64,000 nucleotides of DNA from G963556115 sp963666605 (GCA_965140405.1 OZ223208.1:1302001-1366000); one strand, 5' to 3'; counted from the stretch's first letter, positions 36,641 through 47,414 are shown. Made by a program: numbers and translations. The notes: generated from the letters alone by a model not told the origin.

Positions 36641-39600
36641 CTAAACTTGTGGTTTTCTCACTCTAAAGAATGTAGCATAAATTACTGGGCATATCAACAG
36701 AGTAAGAACCGTAGCAAAAGAGAGACCGAATACAATAGTAACAGCCATACCTTGGAAGAATGGATCCTTCAAAAGTGGCATCATTCCCATAACCGTTGTT
36801 GCCGCTCCGAGAGCTACAGGACGCACACGGCTAATACCAGAATCAATAATAGCGCTATAGTCAGATTTACCTGAAGCTCTATCTTGGTCAATTTGATCCA
36901 CAAGTACAATTGCATTCTTTATCATCATGCCAGATAGACTGAGGAATCCAAGTAAGGACATAAAGCCAAATGGAATACCCGTTACAAGCAGTCCAAGAGT
37001 CACTCCAATTCCTGCCAGCGGAACTGTGAGATAAATTATCAGAGCCTGCTTCACCGCATCATACAAAAGGACTACAATCATTCCCATAAGTATAAAACTT
37101 ATAGGCAAGGTCTTCATAAGTCCAGCATTAGCGTTATTAGAGCTTTCATACTGCCCTCCCCATTCCAAATTATAGTTTGGAGGAAGCTTTATCGCCTCTA
37201 TTTTTTCTTTTAACTTTGAAAGCAACTCTGGCCCTGTAACACCATCAATTGGCTCGCACTGAGCGGTCATACATCTCATACCATATCTTCTATAAATCAC
37301 AGTATCCTGCCAAGCAGTATCAAACCCTGTCACAATCTGCTGAATAGGTACAAACTTCTTCGCGTGATTACTCCAGATATTAGTATAATACATATCGTTG
37401 ATATTGTCTCTATCCTTCAAAATCGGCCTAGAGATAATTGGTATCAAATTATTCTTCTCACGATATAGCCCTACAGATTGACCCACAAAGGTCATTTGAA
37501 GAGCACTGGCCATCTCATTTCTTGTAATACCAGCAAATCTTGCCCTAGTTTCTGAGAATATCGGCTTTACAACCTTTTCTCTCTGTCTCCAATTGTTCAT
37601 TACATAATGAGCATCCGGTTCTGCATGCATAATTTTTATTGCCTGCTGTGCAAGATCTCTAAGAACATTAGCATCACTACCGTAAAATCGGGCTTCTATT
37701 GTTGCATCATATGATGCACCCATTTTAAATTTCATCAACTTTGACAAGACATTTGGGTACACTTCATTGAGGTGCTTCTGTATCTTAGGAAAGACATCCG
37801 CGACAAACTCTTCATTCATAGCATCTACCTCTACTAGCAAAAATCCGTAGCTATTATTCTGAGTCTGTGCACTGTATGTCAGTGTAAAGCGTGGAGCACC
37901 AGATCCTGCATATGTAGAAACAAATTTGATCCCAGGAAATCTCTTCTTTCCTGTCTTTTCATCTATCTCAGTAAGATACTTCGCTACATCTTTGATCTTT
38001 TTATCAACTATACGGATATCCGTCCCCTGAGGTTCCCAAAAATCTATATAAAATCTTGGTGATGCTGATTCAGGAAAGAATGATTTTTTAGTAAAGCCAA
38101 ATCCGTAACCTGCTAATGCTAAAAGGCCTATCATTAGCAATAATACACCCCAGCGGAAATTAATTAACAAGGCCAGTACCTTACCATAAAATCGATAAAA
38201 AGGAGTATCATACGGATCCTTATCAGCAGCATTCGAATCATCTTTCTTGAGTATAATATTACCGAGTAGAGGAACGACTGTAATAGCCATCAACCAACTC
38301 CACATCATTGAATAAAAGATTACCCAAAATAGTGACCCACAATACTCCCCTGTCGAGTCTGGAGATAGTCCAATTGCTGAAAAGGCTAAAATTCCAACAG
38401 TTGTACCAGCAAGAAGCGGAAGTGTTGTCTGCTTAACAATCTTGCCTGCAGCTGTTATTTTATCCATACCTCTTTGAATATTTATAAGCATACCATCAGC
38501 TATAACAATTCCGTTGTCTACAAGCATACCTAGAGCAATAATTAATGCACCAAGTGATATTCTCTGAAGAGTAATCCCTTGAATATACATACAAACAAAT
38601 GTAGCTGCTACTATAAATAGCAATAACATTCCAATGAGCATCCCACTTCTAAAGCCCATAAAGAATAGTAATACCGCGACAACGATAGCCACAGACATTC
38701 CAAGGTTTACAATAAAATTATTTACCGATTCCTGAACTTCATCACCCTGAAAGACTATATTTTTTAGCTCCATACCAATTGGTCTAATATCTTCTAGAGC
38801 CGCAAGCTCTTTTTTGATACCATCACCCATATTCACTACATTCGCATCATCCTTAGCGGAAATACATAGAGCTATTGCTGACTCTCCTTCATAATTACGA
38901 CGTCCTTCTTTCTTGGTAAAACTCATCATATTCATAGATGGCTCTTGGTAGCCACGGGTAACAGTTGCAATATCACCAACCCTAAAGCTTGTACCAGACT
39001 CTTCATCTCTTATTATAAGATCAGCAATTGAATTAACATCTGCATAGTCGCCACTTGGAAAAATCCACACATAGTCACTATCAACCATCACTTGTCCTGA
39101 TGCCACAACCAAGTTTTGATCTGTAATTGCATTGGCAATTTGCTGCGGAGACACTCCTAATTCAGACATCTTTGCCCTAGAGAGCTCTATAAAAATACCT
39201 TCAGACTGTACTCCCCAAAATGTTACTTTAGCAACACCTTCAACACGGAGCAACCTTTTACGCAAATAGTCTGCATAATCCTTCATCTCTCTCCAGGTAT
39301 ACCCCTCGCCGACGACCGCATACATAATACCGTACACATCACCAAAGTCATCATTTATATTTGGAGCCGCACAACCTGGAGGGAGTTTATATTGGTTATC
39401 CCTAATTTTATGACGCAACTGATCCCAAACCTGCTTTAAAGCTTTTCCACTATACTTATCCTGTATTTGTGCATCAATAATCGATAATCCAGGAAGAGAT
39501 ATTGACTTATTCAAATATTTTAGTTCTTTAAGTTCTTGTATAGCATCCTCTAAAGGATTGGTCACCTCTTCTTCTACCTCGCGAGCAGTAGCACCAGGAT

Positions 39601-39751
39601 ATTGAGTCAATATCATAGCATCTTTTATTGTATATACAGGGTCTTCAAGCCAACCAAGTTTCCAATAGCTGATATAGCCAGCTCCTACTAGAACTACAAT
39701 AAACATCATTGTAGTTACAAAACGTTTTATCGCAGACTCAGCAATATTCAT
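36641..39751 (-). CDS. RND efflux transporter permease
   Basis: This complete 1,036-aa RND pump begins with MNIAESAIKRFVTTMMFIVV (TM1) and the porter segment ILTQYPGATAREVEEEVTNP. It has two six-helix bundles and two large periplasmic regions. TM4 reads LGMLVDNGIVIADG: the first proton-relay Asp is present, while the second is Asn, a known variant of this branch. TM10 SLSGMMIKNAIVLVDQ contains the relay Lys. With the adaptor encoded just upstream (4-base overlap) it forms a tripartite efflux pump; the outer-membrane TolC-type channel is not in the window. It is a paralogue of the pump fragment at 1-1725. Substrates cannot be predicted. Confidence 0.95.
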   Translation of the reverse strand: MNIAESAIKRFVTTMMFIVVLVGAGYISYWKLGWLEDPVYTIKDAMILTQYPGATAREVEEEVTNPLEDAIQELKELKYLNKSISLPGLSIIDAQIQDKYSGKALKQVWDQLRHKIRDNQYKLPPGCAAPNINDDFGDVYGIMYAVVGEGYTWREMKDYADYLRKRLLRVEGVAKVTFWGVQSEGIFIELSRAKMSELGVSPQQIANAITDQNLVVASGQVMVDSDYVWIFPSGDYADVNSIADLIIRDEESGTSFRVGDIATVTRGYQEPSMNMMSFTKKEGRRNYEGESAIALCISAKDDANVVNMGDGIKKELAALEDIRPIGMELKNIVFQGDEVQESVNNFIVNLGMSVAIVVAVLLFFMGFRSGMLIGMLLLFIVAATFVCMYIQGITLQRISLGALIIALGMLVDNGIVIADGMLINIQRGMDKITAAGKIVKQTTLPLLAGTTVGILAFSAIGLSPDSTGEYCGSLFWVIFYSMMWSWLMAITVVPLLGNIILKKDDSNAADKDPYDTPFYRFYGKVLALLINFRWGVLLLMIGLLALAGYGFGFTKKSFFPESASPRFYIDFWEPQGTDIRIVDKKIKDVAKYLTEIDEKTGKKRFPGIKFVSTYAGSGAPRFTLTYSAQTQNNSYGFLLVEVDAMNEEFVADVFPKIQKHLNEVYPNVLSKLMKFKMGASYDATIEARFYGSDANVLRDLAQQAIKIMHAEPDAHYVMNNWRQREKVVKPIFSETRARFAGITRNEMASALQMTFVGQSVGLYREKNNLIPIISRPILKDRDNINDMYYTNIWSNHAKKFVPIQQIVTGFDTAWQDTVIYRRYGMRCMTAQCEPIDGVTGPELLSKLKEKIEAIKLPPNYNLEWGGQYESSNNANAGLMKTLPISFILMGMIVVLLYDAVKQALIIYLTVPLAGIGVTLGLLVTGIPFGFMSLLGFLSLSGMMIKNAIVLVDQIDQDRASGKSDYSAIIDSGISRVRPVALGAATTVMGMMPLLKDPFFQGMAVTIVFGLSFATVLTLLICPVIYATFFRVRKPQV

Positions 39752-41055
39752 TCACTCACCTCCGAAGAAAATGCAGAACCTTCTGTCTTTGTTTCAACTT
39801 TACTATGCTCTTGACTATAATTTGGTTTTAGAAACTCTGGAACATCACTTACCTTCATACCATCTTGCAATCTACTTGCTCCTGCAATAACAACTCTCTC
39901 CCCATCTTTTAAATTACCCGTAACCAATATTGAGTCATCGGTCAATTTTCCTGCGGTAATAACTCTTCTGTTCACAACCCATGGCTCTGACTTGTCATCA
40001 ACAACAAAGACACTCTCTTGATTATCACCTTCATTACTATTAACAGCCCAGACAGGTAATAAGAACTGCTTTTCATTTTTGCCAGAAGGCTTGACAGAAA
40101 TCACGACATTAGCCGTCATCCCTGGGAGGATAGTAACCTCCTTATCTGTAGGGTTTTTCGCCATGAAGAAACGTACGACATATGTCCTAGTACTCTTACT
40201 AGCCTGAGCCGCAAATTCTTTAATTCTTAAAGGTATTTTTACTCCAGGAAGAGCCTCATAAGTTGCATACGCTTCGATTGTCTCTGCTGCTTTACCCTGT
40301 GCTACTAGCCATTCAGGTATGTCAGCCTCAACCTCTAAAGTTTCTAAATCCTGCAAACTAATGACAGGCTGCCCTTGAGCAACAACTTGATAATTATCCA
40401 CATATCTAATTGCCACAATACCTTTGAATGGAGCTTTTAGTACAGTATCATCACGAGCTTTCTGTGCAATCTCAAGATTGGCTTCTGCTACTTTGAATAA
40501 TGCTATCGCTTCATCAAGCTTACTCTTTGGATCAACAGCAGCATCATATAACTTCTGCACTCTCTCCAGCCTTGCTTGCGCATTAGTATAGTTTGCAATT
40601 GCTGCATTTAGGTCATTCTGGTAATCCCTTGGATCGAGCTCCCCAATTAAGTCACCCTTTTCCAAGGTAACACCAGATTTGACTGGCAATTCATTGAGAG
40701 TACCATTTACATTAAAGCCAATATCAACCTGCCGGATTGCTCTTGTCGTTCCAGAAAACTGGAGATCAAAGCTACCAGAAATACTCTTTACTAGCTCCGT
40801 CTTTACAGGCCTAACTCTCTCTTCAATAACAACAAGTTTATTGCGATTTGCAATTACTTTGGTGGCGATATCGTACCCTAGGAAAGCGATAATAAGAATA
40901 ATGATAATCTGCAGCCACGGAAACTTCCTCTTCTTTTTCACCTCTGCTTGTTGTTCAACTTTAACCGGTGCTGGCGTCAAAGGCTGAGGAATTTCTGGAT
41001 TTGATACAACTGATTCTGACTCAGTTGGCACATTATTTTCATTATCACTATCCAT
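39748..41055 (-). CDS. RND efflux periplasmic adaptor (membrane fusion protein)
   Basis: The 435-aa product has a Pro/Glu-rich cytoplasmic tail (about 1-45), one membrane anchor (FPWLQIIIILIIAFLGYDIA), then the adaptor domains. The biotinyl-lipoyl halves are DIGFNVNGTLNELPVKSGVT and VLKAPFKGIVAIRYVDNYQVV, either side of a helical hairpin (about 150-205, NAAIANYTNAQARLERVQKL). The beta-barrel and membrane-proximal domains follow. It bridges the pump and an outer-membrane channel. An AGGGAG site precedes the ATG, and the 3' end overlaps the pump gene by 4 bases, so translation is coupled. It is anchored by a helix, with no lipobox seen. Confidence 0.93.
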   Translation of the reverse strand: MDSDNENNVPTESESVVSNPEIPQPLTPAPVKVEQQAEVKKKRKFPWLQIIIILIIAFLGYDIATKVIANRNKLVVIEERVRPVKTELVKSISGSFDLQFSGTTRAIRQVDIGFNVNGTLNELPVKSGVTLEKGDLIGELDPRDYQNDLNAAIANYTNAQARLERVQKLYDAAVDPKSKLDEAIALFKVAEANLEIAQKARDDTVLKAPFKGIVAIRYVDNYQVVAQGQPVISLQDLETLEVEADIPEWLVAQGKAAETIEAYATYEALPGVKIPLRIKEFAAQASKSTRTYVVRFFMAKNPTDKEVTILPGMTANVVISVKPSGKNEKQFLLPVWAVNSNEGDNQESVFVVDDKSEPWVVNRRVITAGKLTDDSILVTGNLKDGERVVIAGASRLQDGMKVSDVPEFLKPNYSQEHSKVETKTEGSAFSSEVSE

Positions 41056-41209
41056 TACTGCATTCTCCCTTACTTATGTTAAATAGACAAACTATCCACA
41101 ATATAATCTACTGTAATCAATGATTTTAATCTGATAAAAAATTTTTGTCAATCAAATTAAGAGTATACAAACAAAATACCCCTTCAAATACCACGTACTA
41201 CTTTAAAAT

Positions 41210-43099
41210 TCACCTATCAAATTTATAGGCCAACTCTTTCCACGTAAAGGTTATCTTGGTGGGTCTGCCATGTGGACAGGTAAAGAGTGCCCCGCTATCA
41301 AGTTTCTTGACCAAGTCTATACATAGCTCCTCGCTAAGGTTTGTGCCAAATAACACAGATGCCCTACAAGCCAACGAAGCATTTATCCTCTCCCTATACT
41401 CCTCAATAGGAGAGGCATCTATATCACTGAGTATATCCCTTACAACCCGCTCTATATTGTGCGGACGAACAATATCAGGGTGGGCTGTAATAATCAGCGT
41501 AGATCCTTCTAGCTTCATCTCAAATCCTGCCTCTTTAAGTACAACGACACTCTCAACGATTACTGCCTCCTCAACCGCACTAAGTTCTATCTCTATCGGG
41601 ATCAGCATTTTCTGTGAATCTATTGTGCTTTCCTTATTTATTAATCGATTATAGTTCCACCTCTCATGCAGAGCATGTTGATCTATAAAGACAACACCGT
41701 CTTCTTTCTCTACTATAAGATATTTGCCACCTACCTGCCCCACAAACCTCATTTGAGGCATACTTTCAATATCCAGACGACCCTGATATGGAGAAACATT
41801 TTCACTTACTCTATCTGCATTCTGAGACTTTGGATTTGATTTATAATCCTCAAAATTATTATAACCATAGTTAGTACTAGCAGATCTAGCAAAATTACTA
41901 CTTCCTGCTTCAAAACCTTTAGTTTCTCTAGTTTTATAACTTACAACATTACCGGTAAACCTGCCACGACTATCATCATCTCTAAAATCCCGAGTATTTA
42001 TTGGAGTCCTATTACCCTCACTTCCAGATACATAGCTCTCAACTCCTCCCCTAAGAGAGTTAGTAAGTTTCTCGCGATCCATCTCTCTTCTAGCTCTCTC
42101 TACCTCTTCAGGAAAATCTCCACATCTTAAAGCTTTCTCTATAGCCTTCCTGCATCCTCCTACAAAAAGAGAATCATTCTCAAATCTTACTACTTCCTTA
42201 GTAGGATGGGCATTGATATCTACTTTAGCAGGATCAATTACGAAGCATAATACTGCAAAAGGATACCTTCTTGGTGGTAGATTGCCCTGATATGCATCCA
42301 ATATGCCTCTATTGATACCAGGATGCTTAATCCAACGGTTATTTAAAAGAGTATATATAAACCTGCTATTTCCTCTGCTTTCAGGAGGTTTTCCACAGAA
42401 ACCTGTGATATGAAGTTCGCCATTACTTGTAGTATAGTCAACAGGGAGCAACTCTATGCTCTTACCGAATAGGTCTGTAATCCTGTCTTGAAGTCTATCC
42501 TGAGCCGCTAACTCCATAGATCTCTTGCCGTTACCCTTTACAGAGAATGCAACTCTGTGGTTTGCCAGAGCGATGCGAGTAATCGTCTCATTTATTGCTC
42601 CCATTTCAGCTGAAGCACTCTTCATGAACTTTCGCCTAGCTGGGGTGTTAAAAAAGAGATCATTTACTTCAATTATCGTGCCTTTTCTAGGAGGAGCAGG
42701 TATTACGCCCTCTATCTTACCTCCTACGACTCTCAATGATTCTCCTACATCCTGCCCCTCTAAACATGTAGAGATAGTCAACCTCGATACTGAACCGATA
42801 GATGGTAAGGCTTCACCGCGAAAACCCATTGTAGTTATAGAGAAAATGTCTTCTACATCATATATCTTACTGGTTGCATGCCGTTCGATTGAGAGAATAA
42901 GGTCATCTTTGCTCATGCCGCAGCCATCATCTGCCACCTTTATAGTGCGCATTCCGCCCTCTTCTATCTCTATATTTATCTTTGTTGCTCCAGCATCTAT
43001 AGCATTCTCAACCAATTCCTTTACAGCCGAAGCTGGCCTTTCTACCACTTCACCAGCAGCTATTTTATTCTGTACAACATCTGGTAATACTCTAATCAT
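41210..43099 (-). CDS. mutL: DNA mismatch repair protein MutL
   Basis: MutL couples MutS mismatch recognition to strand incision. The 629-aa product has the GHKL ATPase at its N-terminus: KELVENAIDAGATKI, DDGCGMSKDDL and TMGFRGEALPSI, followed by the transducer domain to about residue 330. A linker of about 100 residues rich in Ser/Asn/Arg follows, then a dimerisation/endonuclease domain with IDQHALHERWNYNRL, ACRASVLFG and CPHGRPT. The nuclease motif DQHA(x)2E(x)4E is nearly complete, but the last Glu is Asn. It is not adjacent to mutS. It is transcribed leftward and is separated from the divergent TPR gene by about 200 bases. Confidence 0.96.
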   Translation of the reverse strand: MIRVLPDVVQNKIAAGEVVERPASAVKELVENAIDAGATKINIEIEEGGMRTIKVADDGCGMSKDDLILSIERHATSKIYDVEDIFSITTMGFRGEALPSIGSVSRLTISTCLEGQDVGESLRVVGGKIEGVIPAPPRKGTIIEVNDLFFNTPARRKFMKSASAEMGAINETITRIALANHRVAFSVKGNGKRSMELAAQDRLQDRITDLFGKSIELLPVDYTTSNGELHITGFCGKPPESRGNSRFIYTLLNNRWIKHPGINRGILDAYQGNLPPRRYPFAVLCFVIDPAKVDINAHPTKEVVRFENDSLFVGGCRKAIEKALRCGDFPEEVERARREMDREKLTNSLRGGVESYVSGSEGNRTPINTRDFRDDDSRGRFTGNVVSYKTRETKGFEAGSSNFARSASTNYGYNNFEDYKSNPKSQNADRVSENVSPYQGRLDIESMPQMRFVGQVGGKYLIVEKEDGVVFIDQHALHERWNYNRLINKESTIDSQKMLIPIEIELSAVEEAVIVESVVVLKEAGFEMKLEGSTLIITAHPDIVRPHNIERVVRDILSDIDASPIEEYRERINASLACRASVLFGTNLSEELCIDLVKKLDSGALFTCPHGRPTKITFTWKELAYKFDR

Positions 43100-43303
43100 G
43101 ACTCTTTTTTACCCTCTTTTGCTCATTATTACCCTAAAAATTACCTTATAATCTAGTAAATATTATAAGTATTATATCACCTCAAACTCTATAAATATAA
43201 AGAAATCATCATTTTTTATCAACTTCAACCTCAACTATTGTCGATACAAAATGAAGATACGAAGTATAAGCAAACCGTACATATCACCTAGGAGTGCATA
43301 GGC

Positions 43304-46300
43304 ATGAGGACAAAAATACTACAAATCTTTATTCTGATTGTATTTACACACTTATGTGCAAATACTTCAGTAAGTGCAAATGAAGACTACAAGTACGCTA
43401 TCGCACTCATGAAAGAGAGAAAAGAGTATAAGGGTGCAGCAGATAAATTTGCAGAATTTGTAAAAGCAAACCCTAATAGCGAAGAAGCGCCAAAAGCTCT
43501 CTTCTATATGGCAAGTTGCCTAGCAAGACTAGGAAAAGACAATAGTGCAGGAAGCTCTTATGAAAAGATTATTACACTTTATCCAAATGCAAGTCAAAAT
43601 ATAATAATTGATTCATATGCATACGGAGCTGATGCATACTTTAGAGCGCAGCTCTACAAAAAAGCTAGCCGACTCTATACCAAGCTTATCGAAAAATTTC
43701 CAAATGCGACACAGGTTGAAAGTTCTATATATTGGTCAGCAGAGTGCTATAATCGTCTAGCATCTTCTGGGAAACATGCTCTGGACAACCCTGATTACCA
43801 AGCAGCGATAAATGCGTATTCAGACTTAGAGAAGAGCTACCCAAACTCACACTTTCTACCAGATGCTTTGACAGGAGCCGGCCTCCTTGCATATAGTTTC
43901 AAAGACTATCAAACCAGTTCTGAGTTTTTCTCGCTGTATAATGATCTAGATATCGAGCTGGAACCAGCAAGGCAAGAACTAATACTATATCACAGTGCTG
44001 AGAGTCTATACTGGCTAAAAGATTACAAAGCTGCGGCAAAACGCTTCACAGCTGTTATAGATGATTACCCTTCGGGTCGCTTTATTGCTGAAAGTTATGC
44101 AGGACTTGGCTGGTGCTCATACACCCTTGGAAACCTTCTCGCTGCAGGAGAGTCATTCAAACAGGCGGCAGAAAAATATACAGATAAAGTTCAAGCGCTA
44201 AGTGCACACTTTGACGCAGGAGCTGCTTTCGAAGAAGCGGGTGCAAAGGACAAAGCAATTGAGGAGTACACCCTTGTACTATCTGCACCGTCACACCCAC
44301 GGAGACAAGCAGCGCTTGTTCGCTTAGGCATACTTCAAAAGGATACAACAAGCGTAAAGTCTGATAAATTCCTGAGTGAGGCATTCAATATAGATGACAG
44401 TAGTGGAGACACCTCTCTATCTATAGAGGCTGGTGTACTACTAGCTGATAAGATGCTGGATGAAAAGAAGTTTGCAAAAGCGGCAAAGATATTCTCAAAA
44501 ATTATTGAGATTGCTCCAAATAGCGAGTATGCTCCATTCGCTCTATACCAGCTAGCTCTTGCTCAAGCTGAACTGAAAGAGTATAAGAAAGCATCAACAT
44601 CTATCAAGCTGCTACTCAAGAATTACCCAGATAGCCCTCTGCGCCTACAAGCAGCTTACGCTATCGCAGACTATCAGAATATTCTAGGTGATACCAAGAA
44701 GAGCCATATTGCCTATAAATGGCTAGCAGAACAATCTGAGACATGGGCTATGGAATATACCAGAGACCATAAAGTAGAAAATATCGATAAATTCACTCAA
44801 GATGCAAAGGACATTGCCGCAGCCTCACTACTACGTTTGGGTGAGTCGCTATACAAAAACAAGGATGACCCAAAAGCTCAAGCAAGAGCAAAGGACTACT
44901 TCAGCGACTATATCACCCGCTATCCAGACAACCAACGTATAGCAGCAGCTCTACTACGCCTCGGCGAATTGACAGAAGGTGACAACCTACAGATTGCCCA
45001 CACTTACTTTGTCAATGCTATAAATTCAGCAAATATGATTACTACCAATGATATGGAATTTATCAATATTAAAATGCATGCGAAGTACCGCCTGTGCTTG
45101 AATAATATTCTGCTATCACAAAACGCGGAAAAGTCTTCAACTGCTGACCACCAGAAGTACCTTGCTGAGGGACTAAAAAGTATTAATGAATTCCTGAATG
45201 AGTATCAAGACGTTGCCGAAGCAAAAGAACTTGTAACACACCTGAATTATTATAAATCTGAGGCAGAGTACTCTCTAGGCAATGTTGACGCTGCACTTGA
45301 AGGATATGACAGCAGTTACCTTGCAGATAAGAGCTCATCTGTTGCAGATGCAGCACTCTTCTCAAGCGCCTGGATAGAGCAGGAAAAGGGTGATACAGCT
45401 TCATCTATACAGAAGCTCCAGACTCTACTGAAAAACTATAAGGATAGTGTTTATCGTAGTAATGCACTCTACATCCTTGCTGTACATAGTAGAAAAAACA
45501 AAGATTTAACAACTGCCAAGGAATACCTGACGGAGCTACTACAGAACCACCCTGACTCAGAGTTCGCTGATAAAGCTCACATAGAACTTGCCAAGGTTAT
45601 CAGCCTCGGTGGAGATAATAAAAGAGCAGTAAAAGAGCTTGAGACATTTATCAAGAATAATCCTGAGTCAAAAGAGAATCCAAATGCACTATATGCACTC
45701 AGCTGGGCATACTTCTCCCAAATCAACTCAGGTAGTGAGGACTCAGAGCAAGCTGCAATATACACTAAAGTTGAAAAGGTCTTAAAAAATCTTATTACTA
45801 CATATCCGAATTACAACAATAACCTAGTAGCCAAGTTCAGACTCGGAGAGATAGCCTATAACAAAATGGATTATCAGAATGCCGTTTCGTGGTATAAGTC
45901 TACCCTTCAAGATTCTAAAAGTAATCTTGCTGACAAGGCTCACTACAGACTCGCATGGTGCTACTTGAAGCTTGCAAAGAATGAAAAGAACTATCAAGAG
46001 AGCGCATTAAAAGAGTTTCTCACCATTTGTAGTGAATTCCCTGATAGTTCCCTCTTCTCAGAAAGTGCACTAAGAGCGGCCAAACTACTTCGTCAAAAGA
46101 ATGATTATAGCCAAGCACTTTCACTATATAAAAATGCAGAAAAGAAGAGCAATAACACAGAAATAATAATGGGAGCAAAGTACGGACAAGGCGTAACCCT
46201 ACTTCAACTTGAAGAGTACAGCAATGCACTCAAGACTTTCAAAGAATATATTGCTTCATACCCAGAAAGCCCACTAAAGCACGAAGCTAATTGGGGTGCT

Positions 46301-46654
46301 GGACAAGCTGCAATGATGCTTGGAGCCGTAGTAGACGCAGCAGAGTACTTCAACACAGCCAAAGCAAATAACTATAACGGCGAAGCGGCAGCCAAAGCAC
46401 GCTTTGGACTAGGTATGATAGCTATGGAAAAGACTGAATTCAAACTCGCTCGTGAAGAATTTCGCAAAGTAGATGTCTTCCACTCAGAATGGCAAGAGGT
46501 CGCAGCGGCGGCACTACTCAAAGCAGCCGAAGCTTCTGAGGAACTTGGTGAATTTGATACAGCAAAGAACGACCTAAAACGAATTATCGAAATATACTCA
46601 GAGACCTCATCTGCACAAACAGCAGAAGAGCTACTACTTACGGAGGCAGAATAA
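43304..46654 (+). CDS. Large secreted TPR protein (YbgF/BamD-like repeats)
   Basis: The 1,116-aa product has a signal peptide (ILQIFILIVFTHLCANTSVSA) and is otherwise almost entirely tetratricopeptide repeats of the YbgF/BamD style. The recurring signature is a turn such as NPNSEEAPKALFYMA, YPNSHFLPDALTGAG, YPSGRFIAESYAGLG, HPDSEFADKAHIELA or YPESPLKHEANWGAG, about 25 units by eye. Such proteins are periplasmic scaffolds. It is the first gene of a tight unit: the ExbB gene begins 1 base after its stop. The ribosome site GGAG precedes the ATG by about 11 bases. It likely organises the partner proteins of the downstream ExbB-ExbD motor. No partner is known. Confidence 0.85.
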   Translation: MRTKILQIFILIVFTHLCANTSVSANEDYKYAIALMKERKEYKGAADKFAEFVKANPNSEEAPKALFYMASCLARLGKDNSAGSSYEKIITLYPNASQNIIIDSYAYGADAYFRAQLYKKASRLYTKLIEKFPNATQVESSIYWSAECYNRLASSGKHALDNPDYQAAINAYSDLEKSYPNSHFLPDALTGAGLLAYSFKDYQTSSEFFSLYNDLDIELEPARQELILYHSAESLYWLKDYKAAAKRFTAVIDDYPSGRFIAESYAGLGWCSYTLGNLLAAGESFKQAAEKYTDKVQALSAHFDAGAAFEEAGAKDKAIEEYTLVLSAPSHPRRQAALVRLGILQKDTTSVKSDKFLSEAFNIDDSSGDTSLSIEAGVLLADKMLDEKKFAKAAKIFSKIIEIAPNSEYAPFALYQLALAQAELKEYKKASTSIKLLLKNYPDSPLRLQAAYAIADYQNILGDTKKSHIAYKWLAEQSETWAMEYTRDHKVENIDKFTQDAKDIAAASLLRLGESLYKNKDDPKAQARAKDYFSDYITRYPDNQRIAAALLRLGELTEGDNLQIAHTYFVNAINSANMITTNDMEFINIKMHAKYRLCLNNILLSQNAEKSSTADHQKYLAEGLKSINEFLNEYQDVAEAKELVTHLNYYKSEAEYSLGNVDAALEGYDSSYLADKSSSVADAALFSSAWIEQEKGDTASSIQKLQTLLKNYKDSVYRSNALYILAVHSRKNKDLTTAKEYLTELLQNHPDSEFADKAHIELAKVISLGGDNKRAVKELETFIKNNPESKENPNALYALSWAYFSQINSGSEDSEQAAIYTKVEKVLKNLITTYPNYNNNLVAKFRLGEIAYNKMDYQNAVSWYKSTLQDSKSNLADKAHYRLAWCYLKLAKNEKNYQESALKEFLTICSEFPDSSLFSESALRAAKLLRQKNDYSQALSLYKNAEKKSNNTEIIMGAKYGQGVTLLQLEEYSNALKTFKEYIASYPESPLKHEANWGAGQAAMMLGAVVDAAEYFNTAKANNYNGEAAAKARFGLGMIAMEKTEFKLAREEFRKVDVFHSEWQEVAAAALLKAAEASEELGEFDTAKNDLKRIIEIYSETSSAQTAEELLLTEAE

Positions 46655-46655
46655 T

Positions 46656-47414
46656 ATGGTTCTAACTAAAAAATACTCCAAGCTTACAACAATGCTAATA
46701 TGCGCAACATTACTTACGACTCTATGCTCTTATGCAGGTGAAGAAGTAACTCCAGAAAACCTTATTACCAAGATCAGTAATATGCTACAGAGCGGTGGTG
46801 GTTTGATGTGGGTTATGCTATTCACCTCTATTGTCGGCCTCACTTATGCAATTGAGCGCATCATTTCACTCAGAATCAACAATTATATAAAACCAAAATT
46901 TACTGAAGAACTAAATCTAAAAATGAGTAATTCCTCACTTACTAATGTTGAAGCATTTCTTATAGTAGAAAATACCCTTATAGCAAAAGCATTCAGAGGG
47001 ATAATTACCCGTTCATGCGGTACACGCGAGGATATGGAGCGTGGGATTGACGATGACCTTTCAAGAGCTCTCTGGGATGAGAGAAAGAATATCAAGCCAA
47101 TTGGGCTTGTTGCCAGTATTGCGCCGCTTCTAGGTCTTTTAGGTACTGTAATAGGCATGATCGATGCTTTCAAACAAGCTTCTGAAAAAGGGATGAACGA
47201 TCCAGCAATCTTTGCAGGTGGTATATACCAAGCTCTCTATACTACAGCTTTTGGCCTAGTACTAGCGATACCATTTTTTATTATCTATAACTATCTAAAG
47301 ACAAAGTCAGAATTAATTATTAGAAAAGTAGAGGATGAATCCCTGCTTTTTGTCGATAAGGTTATAGATGCCCAAAAACAAGAGACTGAAATAGAAGAGT
47401 CAAAAGCAGCATAA
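46656..47414 (+). CDS. MotA/TolQ/ExbB proton channel family protein
   Basis: The 252-aa product begins with a hydrophobic segment that reads as a signal peptide (TTMLICATLLTTLCSYAG-EE), a known variant in ExbB relatives. The three channel helices follow: about 48-68 (GGGLMWVMLFTSIVGLTYAI), about 150-172 (IGLVASIAPLLGLLGTVIGM) and about 188-210 (ALYTTAFGLVLAIPFFIIY). These carry the family signature. It forms a pentameric stator that converts the proton motive force into motion with ExbD. GGAGG in the 3' end of the TPR gene serves as ribosome site, so translation is coupled. Confidence 0.95.
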   Translation: MVLTKKYSKLTTMLICATLLTTLCSYAGEEVTPENLITKISNMLQSGGGLMWVMLFTSIVGLTYAIERIISLRINNYIKPKFTEELNLKMSNSSLTNVEAFLIVENTLIAKAFRGIITRSCGTREDMERGIDDDLSRALWDERKNIKPIGLVASIAPLLGLLGTVIGMIDAFKQASEKGMNDPAIFAGGIYQALYTTAFGLVLAIPFFIIYNYLKTKSELIIRKVEDESLLFVDKVIDAQKQETEIEESKAA

